DNA of 9,175 nt from JBCCRH01 sp039208045 (GTDB taxonomy: Bacteria > Bacteroidota > Bacteroidia > Chitinophagales > Saprospiraceae), in the NCBI GenBank assembly GCA_039208045.1, contig JBCCRH010000242.1, positions 1 through 9,175 of the forward strand, read 5' to 3'. This document shows, in pieces, positions 1-8,300 of the stretch. The position numbers and the translations under genes are program-made. How positions within the stretch are numbered: the stretch's first letter is position 1; every line of letters begins with the position of its first letter. The notes under the pieces were generated by a model. It was given only the letters and a program-made list of their open reading frames with translations. It searched no databases and was not told the origin of the DNA.

Positions 1-52
<52 letters not shown>

Positions 53-69
53 TTGTTTTGAAAGCGATG

Positions 70-101
70 CAAATATAAATGAATGAAGCGCGCTTTTGCA
101 A
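70..101 (-). promoter_or_regulatory. Bacteroidota-type promoter of the tRNA-Gly gene
   Basis: On the minus strand TTG (complement of 99-101) is followed by 21 bases and then TATATTTG (complement of 70-77). This matches exactly the TTG-N17-23-TAnnTTTG consensus of the primary sigma factor in Bacteroidota. With the element's last G at -7, transcription would start near position 63, about 11 bases before the mature tRNA 5' end at 52. The match is seen in the sequence; activity is inferred. Confidence 0.85.
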
Positions 102-180
102 GAAAAGTTCCAATTATTTTTTGAGTAGCATCCATCAAACTGTTCCAATAAATTGAAGAACAATTGCTTAGCAATCGTAA

Positions 181-212
181 AATAAAAAAACCGACTCCCA
201 CCTGGAGCCGGT
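181..212 (-). terminator. Rho-independent terminator of the ppk1-lipoprotein unit
   Basis: On the minus strand, 212-204 (ACCGGCTCC) pairs with 198-190 (GGAGTCGGT) to give a 9-bp GC-rich stem with one G-U wobble and a 5-base loop. A T-rich run follows at once (complement of 190-179: seven T, A, four T). The G-U wobble is a mismatch (A-C) on the plus strand, and no T run follows there, so it is oriented for minus-strand transcripts. It lies about 75 bases beyond the lipoprotein stop codon and upstream of the tRNA promoter, separating the two units. Confidence 0.88.
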
Positions 213-286
213 CGTTCTTAAGCAGGCGACTACTTTAATCTCACTGAAAGCGCCATAGCAGCATTCAAAAAAGAAATAGGGATGAA

Positions 287-1849
287 TTATATCTTAGTCT
301 CCTTGCTGGAGGTTCCTTCAAATTCCTCATTGGCCCGTTGCCACAAATACTCCAAAGCATTTTTACCCTCCGTATCTATTTCAAAGACGCCTCTCGTATC
401 TTTCTGGTTGGTCAAGATCGTCGTCTTTTTGACCGGAAAAGCGTCGGAAGTCTCTTGATCGGGTATGAATTCGAGAATGTTACCGTGGAAACTAAAAATT
501 TCTTGTTTCGCTGCTTTTTGTGCAGCTGCTATCATAGCGCTTTGGCCCACCTTGCCGGATTGCAGTTGAGCTAATAAAAATTCATTGCTCACTACGAATA
601 GATAGCCCTCCTGCTGGTAAATGTAGCCTTGCAGCATATTATTGACGGCTACACTGCCCGTATCGGTTTGGACATATTCTTCATAGCTCAATAGCTCATA
701 CGTTTGCTCATCTACGGCTTGTACAAGCTTAGCTTGGGTGGCTTTCGCCAAAAGGCTATCTAGTGCTTGGTTGTTTTCAATCTTCGTTCCGAAAAGGAGC
801 GAGAGGCGGGAGCGCTGCTGGGTGCTGTCTTTACGGCTATAGGCAGCTAAAACGACATCGCCATTGCTAGTGCTCAAAAGGTCTTCCATCGAAAGGCCGA
901 GCTGGCCCAGGGCTGAACGCGCAAAGCCCTTGGTATGCTTCTCAATAATAAGTTGGTTGATCCCTCTGGGCTCTAATGCAGCTGTGACAATCCCATCTAG
1001 CTCTTCTGTCGGAATCTGACTGACTACATCCGACTGATGCGCCTTGCGAATCAGCAAATCCAAATCATTAGCAATAGCTGGTTGGATGTAATAGTTCGTT
1101 TTGGTCTCTACCTTATCCTCTTCAAAGAAGACAAAGTTATGAAGGTAATTTTGCGCAAGCGTCTCCGCATCATATTCCAAGAGGCTAGCCATAGATTCTA
1201 GCATAGGGTTGCGCTCCAAAAATAGGGCGCCGTTCATCCACACCGCTATATCAAAGTCAGCAGACATACACTTGCGTAAATTGCGATTGCTAGCAATACT
1301 TTGGTCGGTATCTAAGCTGAATAGGCTAGCCAGATAAGTCTGTGGATCGGGGGTGTTGCCACCGCCAGCAAAAACTACTGCTTCCTCATTCCAACCTACC
1401 ATGAAGGGGCCAATTTGATCGGTATGTTCAAAATTAGTGGCATTTTGGTACTGGACATCTCTAGTTTTGAGGTGCGCTTCTAAGGCAGATTTGTCTTTCA
1501 CCGTCATCGAAATACTCATTCGCTCTTCCTCATTGAGATCAGGTTGCAAGCTGTACGTGATATACATATGCTGATCCGTATCAATGCCTGCTTTAGCAGG
1601 ATCAGCAAAAATGGCAGCCATGGCAGGGTTCTCCTCGCCCATATCGGCGATTATATGTTGGAATAATCCCATCTCTTGGACACTCGAAAAATCAGATTTT
1701 TCCATCAGCGTGGGCAGATGCAGGGCAACCACCATATTGGCTTCTGCTGGTATGTAGTTGAGGCTATCATCGGCGGAAGAAATCGGCGTTTGGCAGGCAT
1801 TCAGAAATAGGCCAACACAAAAAAGTAAACAAAGTGGTATGAATCGCAT
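287..1849 (-). CDS. Uncharacterised lipoprotein, DUF4836-like
   Basis: A 520-residue protein with a type II signal peptide: MRF start, hydrophobic residues 4-16, and lipobox L16-N17-A18-C19. It should be lipidated on Cys19 and anchored in the envelope. There are no further membrane segments. The mature N-terminus (about residues 31-50), YIPAEANMVVALHLPTLMEK, resembles the opening of DUF4836 (PF16120) proteins, in which 'IPAdA..vva.n...l..K' precedes a long two-lobed domain. The family assignment is from memory of the pattern and is tentative; the lipoprotein call is firm. No catalytic motif is recognisable. The ATG at 1849-1847 is the only start that keeps the signal peptide intact, and it has no strong Shine-Dalgarno. 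The gene lies 78 bases downstream of ppk1 on the same strand, with a good terminator after it and none convincing between, so co-transcription is likely. Its function is unknown; a role in envelope maintenance would be speculation. Confidence 0.85.
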   Translation of the reverse strand: MRFIPLCLLFCVGLFLNACQTPISSADDSLNYIPAEANMVVALHLPTLMEKSDFSSVQEMGLFQHIIADMGEENPAMAAIFADPAKAGIDTDQHMYITYSLQPDLNEEERMSISMTVKDKSALEAHLKTRDVQYQNATNFEHTDQIGPFMVGWNEEAVVFAGGGNTPDPQTYLASLFSLDTDQSIASNRNLRKCMSADFDIAVWMNGALFLERNPMLESMASLLEYDAETLAQNYLHNFVFFEEDKVETKTNYYIQPAIANDLDLLIRKAHQSDVVSQIPTEELDGIVTAALEPRGINQLIIEKHTKGFARSALGQLGLSMEDLLSTSNGDVVLAAYSRKDSTQQRSRLSLLFGTKIENNQALDSLLAKATQAKLVQAVDEQTYELLSYEEYVQTDTGSVAVNNMLQGYIYQQEGYLFVVSNEFLLAQLQSGKVGQSAMIAAAQKAAKQEIFSFHGNILEFIPDQETSDAFPVKKTTILTNQKDTRGVFEIDTEGKNALEYLWQRANEEFEGTSSKETKI

Positions 1850-1863
1850 CAGGTATTTTTTAG

Positions 1864-1878
1864 TTAACGATGCGTTAA
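1864..1878. repeat. Small palindrome upstream of the lipoprotein gene
   Basis: TTAACG-ATG-CGTTAA is a perfect 6-bp inverted repeat with a 3-base spacer, 15 bases upstream of the lipoprotein ATG and inside the 78-base gap after ppk1. It has the shape of a dimeric regulator's operator. No T run follows on either strand in a way that would make it a terminator. A six-base palindrome in AT-rich DNA can occur by chance. Confidence 0.3.
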
Positions 1879-1927
1879 AATTAGCAGCAACCCGTGTAGC
1901 TATCCTAGCTTTCTGGACAAATGCTAG

Positions 1928-4015
1928 CTATTGCTCGACTTGGGCTTGTAATAATTCTTCGGCTGCTCTTTTGATGTAATAGTAGGTTTCGATTTGAGAT
2001 CGAATCGCTAAATCAGAACTAGATTGATTATAGGTATTGCTTAGCTCAGCATCCAAAATCCGAGCTTTCACATTATCATTAAACTGGATTTGCATAAAGT
2101 CCTTGATCTGCTTGCGAATCTTCGGGTCATAGATCGGAAAGCAAGTTTCAATGCGGTAACTTAAGTTGCGTACCATCCAATCCGCAGAAGATAAATAAAT
2201 ACGCTCCTCTCCATTATTATGGAAAATAAAGACCCTTGCATGCTCCAAAAAGCGATCAACAATACTAATGCTCTGTATATTTTCACTATACCCCTTTACG
2301 CCAGGCACGAGCGAGCAAATACCGCGAATAATCATGTCGACCTTTACCCCTGCCTTACTCGCTTCATACAATAGCTCAATCATACTTTCATCCTGTAAGC
2401 TATTCATTTTCAGCGTAATTTGTGCGGGTAGCCCTGCCTTTGCATTTTCAATTTCTTGCTTGATAAACTGTTCCAATTGCGTACGCAAATTGAACTGCCC
2501 TACCAGCAAATGCTCAAACCCTTGACGTGGTACCTGTACGGTTTCCAGATAGGCGAACACCCGAGCTACCTCGTTCACCAAGCGTTTATCAGCAGTAAAT
2601 AGACCGAAATCGCTGTACACCTTAGCTGTATCTTCATGAAAATTGCCAGTCGATAAGTAAGAATAGAGCCGAGCTTTTCCCTTTTCGAGACGACGAACCA
2701 GCGCAAGCTTAGAATGCACTTTTACTCCTGGAAAACTATAATTAACCGTAACTCCCGCCTTCTCTAATCGCTCCCCCCATTCTAAGTTCGCCTCTTCATC
2801 AAAGCGCGCTTTCACCTCAATAAATACACTTACCTGCTTCCCTGCTTTCACCGCATCCATCAGAGCTTGCATGATACGACTCTTTTTAGCCACTCGATAC
2901 TGCACAATCTTGATATGCGTAACATTCGGATCCTTAGCAGCTAATTCAAAAAAACGCACCACCGACTCATACGAATGATAAGGCACATGGATGAAATGGT
3001 CTTGCTTTGCAATAGCTCCAAAGTAATCCTTGGCTTGCTCCAATGGAGCGTAGGGGAGAGTAGGCAACGGAGGATTCTTCAGCTGCACCATTCCAAAGTC
3101 AGGAAAGGTAAAGAAATCAAAGTTATTGTGGTATCGGCCTTCCGGCAAAATGTCGTATTTATCGAGGTCGAAGGATTCTTTTAGAAAGTCGAGTAGCTCA
3201 CTAGGCATTTCTCGGTCATACACAAAGCGAGAGGCAGGCCCTACATGGCGTTTGGCCAAGCTCGCCTTAATTTTCTGCACCAAATCGCCCGAAAATTCAT
3301 CGTCAATATAAAGTTCTGCATCGCGAGTGAGCTTGATGGAGTAAGTATCTTGAATCTCGTAGCCCGGAAACATCCAGGAAACACTATGCCGAACAATGTC
3401 GTCGAGCATAATTAAATCGTGACGATTGCTGAGCGAAGGAAGCTTAATAAAGCGGGGTAGGTGATCCGATGGTATTTTTACAATAGCAAATTGATCCTTA
3501 TCGCTGTCTTTGGACAAATCCTTCATATATACCGTCAGATAAAGAGCAGCATTATTCAGAAAAGGACGAATCTTCTGCTTCAACAAAAGCACAGGCTGCA
3601 CGTAAGGTAGCATATGGTCACGAAAATAGGTCTCCACAAATTCTTTTTGCTCCTCATCTAGGTCCAATCGACGCAGCAAGTGGATATTGTGCTGCCGGAG
3701 CTCCGGAATAATCTGCTCCTCGAAAATCTGCCCAAATTCTTCTTGCTGCGCATTGACGATACTCTGAATTTCCTTGACGGTTTGCTTAGGTGAAATCTCT
3801 AGCTCTTTCTTGGTTTTTTTGCCCACGCGCAGCAAATTGCGGTGATTAGCCATCCGTACCCGAAAAAATTCATCCAAATTAGACGAGTAGATGGCCAAAA
3901 ACTTGATACGTTCAAACAGCGGAACCGTAGGGTCTTTCGCCTCTTGAAGTACTCGATGATTAAAGGATAGCCAACTAATATCTCGATGAATATACGGGAA
4001 CTGGATGTCACTCAT
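1928..4015 (-). CDS. ppk1: Polyphosphate kinase 1
   Basis: Transfers the gamma phosphate of ATP onto inorganic polyphosphate, reversibly. It is a 695-residue protein from the ATG at 4015, a normal Ppk1 length, with the expected N domain (DISWLSFNHRVLQEA, SSNLDEFF), head domain and two phospholipase D-like C domains. Numbering from this ATG, key residues line up with E. coli Ppk: Arg374 and Arg404 (Mg binding; 375/405), His434 in VHSK (phosphohistidine 435), Tyr467 (468) and His592 in FLEH (592). The YLSSADWMVRN motif follows. Position 453, histidine 454 in E. coli, is tyrosine here (YSYLSTGNF). An upstream in-frame TTG (4036-4034) would add seven residues. I prefer the ATG because the N-terminus then fits the family and a -7-like element overlaps the TTG. 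The gene is divergent from sbcD and leads the lipoprotein gene. No exopolyphosphatase gene is visible. Confidence 0.97.
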   Translation of the reverse strand: MSDIQFPYIHRDISWLSFNHRVLQEAKDPTVPLFERIKFLAIYSSNLDEFFRVRMANHRNLLRVGKKTKKELEISPKQTVKEIQSIVNAQQEEFGQIFEEQIIPELRQHNIHLLRRLDLDEEQKEFVETYFRDHMLPYVQPVLLLKQKIRPFLNNAALYLTVYMKDLSKDSDKDQFAIVKIPSDHLPRFIKLPSLSNRHDLIMLDDIVRHSVSWMFPGYEIQDTYSIKLTRDAELYIDDEFSGDLVQKIKASLAKRHVGPASRFVYDREMPSELLDFLKESFDLDKYDILPEGRYHNNFDFFTFPDFGMVQLKNPPLPTLPYAPLEQAKDYFGAIAKQDHFIHVPYHSYESVVRFFELAAKDPNVTHIKIVQYRVAKKSRIMQALMDAVKAGKQVSVFIEVKARFDEEANLEWGERLEKAGVTVNYSFPGVKVHSKLALVRRLEKGKARLYSYLSTGNFHEDTAKVYSDFGLFTADKRLVNEVARVFAYLETVQVPRQGFEHLLVGQFNLRTQLEQFIKQEIENAKAGLPAQITLKMNSLQDESMIELLYEASKAGVKVDMIIRGICSLVPGVKGYSENIQSISIVDRFLEHARVFIFHNNGEERIYLSSADWMVRNLSYRIETCFPIYDPKIRKQIKDFMQIQFNDNVKARILDAELSNTYNQSSSDLAIRSQIETYYYIKRAAEELLQAQVEQ

Positions 4016-4033
4016 TATCGCTGCTATTTTGAA

Positions 4034-4041
4034 CAAAAATA
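4034..4041 (-). promoter_or_regulatory. Possible -7 element of the ppk1 promoter
   Basis: On the minus strand TATTTTTG fits TAnnTTTG exactly, 18 bases upstream of the ppk1 ATG at 4015. No TTG lies 17-23 bases further upstream, so only half of the promoter is convincing, and the spacer (4016-4104) is AT-rich. If real, transcription would start near 4027, giving a leader of about a dozen bases and placing the alternative TTG start outside the message. I found no clear match for sbcD in the same spacer; TATCTTTC at 4074-4081 (plus) is the nearest. Confidence 0.4.
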
Positions 4042-4104
4042 TTAATCATAATCAAAAAAAGAGGCCGAACCATTATCTTTCGACTGGATTACATAAAAAA
4101 AGAT

Positions 4105-5316
4105 ATGCGTTTCCTCCATACTTCAGATTGGCATTTGGGTCAAAAACTACTCTTGTACGATCGTATAGATGAACACCAACTGGCCTTAAATTGGTTGCTG
4201 GATTGCATCAAAAACGAAAAAATTGATGCCTTGATCGTAGCAGGCGATATCTTTGATATTGGAAATCCACCCAATGCAGCACGCCGATTATACTATCAGT
4301 TTTTGACACAATTGGTGGCTACGCAGTGTCGATATGTAGTCATTGTAGGGGGCAATCACGATTCGCCCGCTATGCTCCACGCGCCAAAAGAACTGCTCGA
4401 AGCTCTGCGTATTTTTGTAGTGGGGGCAGCAAGTGAGGAGCCAGCAGATGATGTGCTCGAACTCCGCTCGGAAGCAGGGGAAGTGGAGGCCATTATAGCC
4501 GCAGTTCCTTTTCTCCGCGATCGCGACTTGCAATATAGCGTAGCGGGTATCGATGGTGCTGAGCGCGTTGATCGTATCAAAGCGGGTATCGTGGAGCATT
4601 ACGCTAAGGTAGGCCATTTAGCGAAAGCGTATTCTGACCAGAATATTCCTACATTAACTACTGGCCACCTTTATGCTACAGGTGCTGCGGCTTCCGCCAA
4701 ACAGGATAATATCTACATCGGTAATACCGAAAATATTCGTGCGGATCAGTTTCCTGAAATCTTCTCGTACGTTGCTCTGGGGCATATCCATCGCATGCAA
4801 ACTATTGGAAAGCAGCAACATATCCGCTATTCTGGCTCACTCATTCCATTGAGCTTCAGCGAAACCAAAGACGACAAGCAAGTACTTATTTTGGACTACG
4901 AAGGGGCCAATTTAGTGGGAGTTACCTCCAAAATGGTGCCTACTTATCGGCGTCTGAAGACCATTCGCGGCAATGTGCAAGAGGTAAAGGAGCGGCTGCG
5001 GGCATTCGAAGCGCGCGGGGAGCGCATGCTACGTCCTTGGGTAGAAATTTTGGTGGAAACCGACGAGGTAACGCCCGGTTTGGACATTGAGCTGCGCAGC
5101 CTTTCGGCAAATATGGATTTGGATATCCTTAAGATTCGCATCTTGCGCACGGAAAGCGCACTGGACGAACATGCAGAAGCAGTTGACTTGGAACAACTAG
5201 AAATTACGGATGTATTTAGCAAAAAATGTGTAAGCTATGGGGTGCCAGAAGAGCAACTGGCCGAACTCGACCAAACCTTCCGAGAGCTACAAGAATGGAT
5301 GAATGAACAGGCATGA
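4105..5316 (+). CDS. sbcD: Exonuclease subunit SbcD (Mre11 family)
   Basis: Nuclease subunit of SbcCD, a Mn-dependent double-strand exonuclease and hairpin endonuclease acting on the chromosome. It is 403 residues, close to E. coli SbcD (400). The five calcineurin-like phosphoesterase motifs are intact: SDWHLG (Asp8, His10), GDIFD (Asp48), GGNHD (Asn84, His85, Asp86), TTGHLY (His188) and LGHIH (His227, His229), followed by the capping-type RYSGSLIPLSFSE at 241-253. Residues from about 280 to 403 form the C-terminal region that packs against SbcC. The ATG at 4105 gives MRFLHTSDWHLG, exactly the family's N-terminus. Its TGA stop (5314-5316) overlaps the sbcC ATG (5313-5315) in an ATGA, which implies one transcript and translational coupling. 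It is transcribed divergently from ppk1. Nothing essential appears to be missing. Confidence 0.98.
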   Translation: MRFLHTSDWHLGQKLLLYDRIDEHQLALNWLLDCIKNEKIDALIVAGDIFDIGNPPNAARRLYYQFLTQLVATQCRYVVIVGGNHDSPAMLHAPKELLEALRIFVVGAASEEPADDVLELRSEAGEVEAIIAAVPFLRDRDLQYSVAGIDGAERVDRIKAGIVEHYAKVGHLAKAYSDQNIPTLTTGHLYATGAAASAKQDNIYIGNTENIRADQFPEIFSYVALGHIHRMQTIGKQQHIRYSGSLIPLSFSETKDDKQVLILDYEGANLVGVTSKMVPTYRRLKTIRGNVQEVKERLRAFEARGERMLRPWVEILVETDEVTPGLDIELRSLSANMDLDILKIRILRTESALDEHAEAVDLEQLEITDVFSKKCVSYGVPEEQLAELDQTFRELQEWMNEQA

Positions 5317-8300
5317 AGATTATTAGCATTCATATTAAAAATATCAACTCGCTGCAATTGGAGCGCACGATAGATTTTGAGGCACCACCTTTGGTGAATG
5401 CGGGTTTATTTGCCATTACTGGCGATACAGGGGCGGGTAAAACCACCATTTTAGATGCGCTTACATTGGGCCTCTATGGCAAAGTGCATCGCAATAAAGA
5501 TGTAAAAGAAGTCATCAGCTATGGTAGTACCGTAAGCCTAGCCGAAGTGACGTTCGAAACGCCACAAGGGCGCTTTCGCGCAAAATGGACGATTCGGCGG
5601 GCGCGCAAGCGCCTGGATGGTAATATCCTGGGGCCAGACCGGCAATTGGCGAAGTGGAATCCTAAGAAAGAGGCGTTTGAAATAATAGCCGAAAAAATAC
5701 GAGAAGTAGATGCCAAAGTAGAAGAAGTAACAGGCTTGGATTATGATCGATTTTGCCGATCCGTACTACTATCGCAAGGCGATTTTGCGGCTTTCCTACG
5801 CGCTAACGAAAAGGAGCGGAGCGACTTGCTAGAGCGCATTACAGGAACGGGAGTGTATTCCGAAATTTCTAAAGCAGCCTATGAGCGGACGAAACTAGAA
5901 GAGCGAACACTAGAAGCACTTCAGGCCAAAAAAGAGGGCTTGCAGTTGGAGTCTGACGAGGTGTTGCAAGAGCTGGAAGAAGCACTAAAAACTTTGGGGC
6001 AGCAAGGAGAACAGCAACAAAAAATGCTCAAAGCGCAGCGGTTGGTATTGGAGCGGGTGAGCCAGCAGCAAGTATTGCTTTCGCAAAAAGCGGATCTGGA
6101 AGTGGCCAAAGCAGCTACTGCCGAGTTACTGAAAGCAGCAGAGCCCGAGTTTGATCGCCTAAGTCAGTACGAAAAAACCAGCCCTATGCTTGCTGACCTC
6201 GGGCAATACCAAACCTTGCAGCAGCAACTTGCCTCCCTTTTGCGCCAAGCAGCAGCAGAAACCCAAGCACTCACGCAGCAGGCCCAGCACCTGAAAACGA
6301 CCCAGGCTACCCAAGCCACCCAAGCAGAACAAGTCGCCCAAATACAGGCAGAACAAGAACGCCTAGCCCCCATTTTTGAAGCCGTACAACGATTAGATCA
6401 GACCATTGGGCACACCCAAAAAAGCTGGGAAGCACAGCACACACAGGTCGAGCAAAGCCATGAAAAGTCAAAGGCAATAGCCACACAAATTGAAGCACTC
6501 AGCGCTGAGCATCAAGCCTTGCAGCAGACACTCGGTGCGACTAAGGCATGGCTAAATGAGCACGACTTTCTGGAACATTTGTCGAAAGACCTTCCCTACA
6601 TTAAGCAAGAGCGCGACCATTTGCGCGAAGCATATCTGCTGGATAAGCGCATTCTGGAAGAAGCTAAAGCACTGGAAGAGCGATCAGTTGTACTTCAAAA
6701 GCAGCAGCAAACCATCCAAAAAGAGCAGGCTACTATCCTACAGCAAAGCACGGACTTGGAGGCAAGTTTCCAAGCACTAGTACCCGATCAATTTGCGCAA
6801 GATCGCTGGGCTGTTTTTGAATTATTACAAAAAGACATCGATCAGCTACAGGTAGAGCGGACGCAGCTGGATCGATTTCAGTTTTTGGTAGGGCAGTACC
6901 AGGAAGGAGTAAAAGAACTAACAGTATTAGAGGAGCAGCTAGAAAGCCTGCGTGCGCAGGAACTGGCGTTTAGCAAGCGCCTCATGAATTATTTGGATCA
7001 GGAAACACTACTTGCCAATCGCCTACAACTGAAGCAGCGACGTTTTGAGCGGGAACGGGCGATTGCGAATTATGAAAAAGACCGAGCAGAATTAGTGGAA
7101 GGAGAGCCTTGCCCGCTTTGCGGAAGCACCGAACATCCTTATTTGGAGGATCAGCCCGACTTATTTGTAGATGATGCCAAAAGGGAGTTAACGAAGGCGG
7201 AGCAAGCATTGGAGCATTTACGTGAAAACGGTAAAAAAATGATGGCACAGCACCAGCAATTGGTCAACCAAATAGAGCAACTGTCGGGTGGAGAGCTAGA
7301 AGACTTGAGCGGGGAGGTGAATCGGCGCTTGGCGCGCTTGGAAGAGCAAGAAACGCGCTTGGCCCAAGAGTTTAGCCAGCTTCGTCCGGTGCATTTTGAA
7401 AGCTCCAAAGTACAGGTGCTGCAATTGCAGCTAGAGCAGTTAGATAAGCGGCTAGCCAAGCAAAAAGAGAGCAAAGCCACCTTGCAACAACTCCATAAAG
7501 AACTAGAGCAAATCGAAGCGGCCAAGCAACAGCTCGACAAGCAAGCACAAGAAGTAGCCACGCAGCTATTGCTAGCTGCCGAGAAGCAGAACGATTTGCA
7601 AATCCGGCAAGAAGCGCAAATCCGCCTTTTTAGCGAAAGCGAACAACAAATAAATAAGCTGCTGAAGCGCTACAACTACACCTTTGAGCAATCGACTGCT
7701 AAAGCGATGTTTACCCAATTGGAGCAGTGGGAAAAGGAGTGGGAGCAGCAGCTACAGCAGCAGCAGCATGCTGAGAAAGAGCAGGCAGTGAAAGCAGAAG
7801 CGCTAAAGCAACAGCAGGCGCAACAAGCGCAAATTGGTAAGCAATTGCAGCAGGAGAAAGGGCAGTTAGATAGCCTGCAAGCACAACTTGCTAAGTTGCA
7901 GGCAGAGCGGGCAGCACTGTTTGGAGAAAAGGAAGTGGCTGTAGAAAAGAAAGGCCTACAGCAGGCGCTGCAAACCGCGCAAGACAGCCTGCAACAGACT
8001 ACCAAGCAACTGCAAGAGCAGGAAGCCCAAATGGCGAAACTTCAGGGGCAACAACAAAATAGAGCAGCACAACAGACAGCCACTGAAGCGCAGTTGAATG
8101 ATTTAAACGATAGCTTGAATAAGCAAGCGCAAGCTATTGGTTTCCAGGGGCTAGAAGCTGTGCTAGTGGCTCAGCTGACGGCTGAGAAAGCAACACAAAT
8201 CCGCGAAAAGCGAACAAGCCTACATCGCCAACAAAATCAAGAAGCCGCCAATTGGAAGTCAATTACAGAACGATTAGAAGTGCTATCCAAGCAGGAGTTG

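Noticed and set aside
107..149. GTTCCAAT repeated at 107-114 and 142-149.
   Set aside because: Only 8 bases are repeated twice in AT-rich non-coding DNA; nothing distinguishes it from chance.
163..175. ATTGC-TTA-GCAAT short hairpin between the terminator and the tRNA promoter.
   Set aside because: The stem is 5 bp with a 3-base loop, has no associated T run, and the strong terminator at 181-212 already explains the transcript end.
1905..1927. CTAGC...GCTAG inverted repeat just after the ppk1 stop, a possible terminator.
   Set aside because: It has a 5-bp stem with a 13-base loop and no T run on the minus strand, so it was not counted as separating ppk1 from the lipoprotein gene.
4074..4081. 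TATCTTTC as the -7 element of an sbcD promoter.
   Set aside because: The last base is off consensus and no TTG lies 17-23 bases upstream. An sbcD promoter must be near, but this one is not supported.
7151..7561. Antisense open frame of 136 codons opposite sbcC, and similar open frames opposite sbcC and sbcD.
   Set aside because: These are Ser/Cys-rich translations created by the strand opposite Gln/Ala/Leu-rich codons. They overlap a well-supported gene and resemble no protein.
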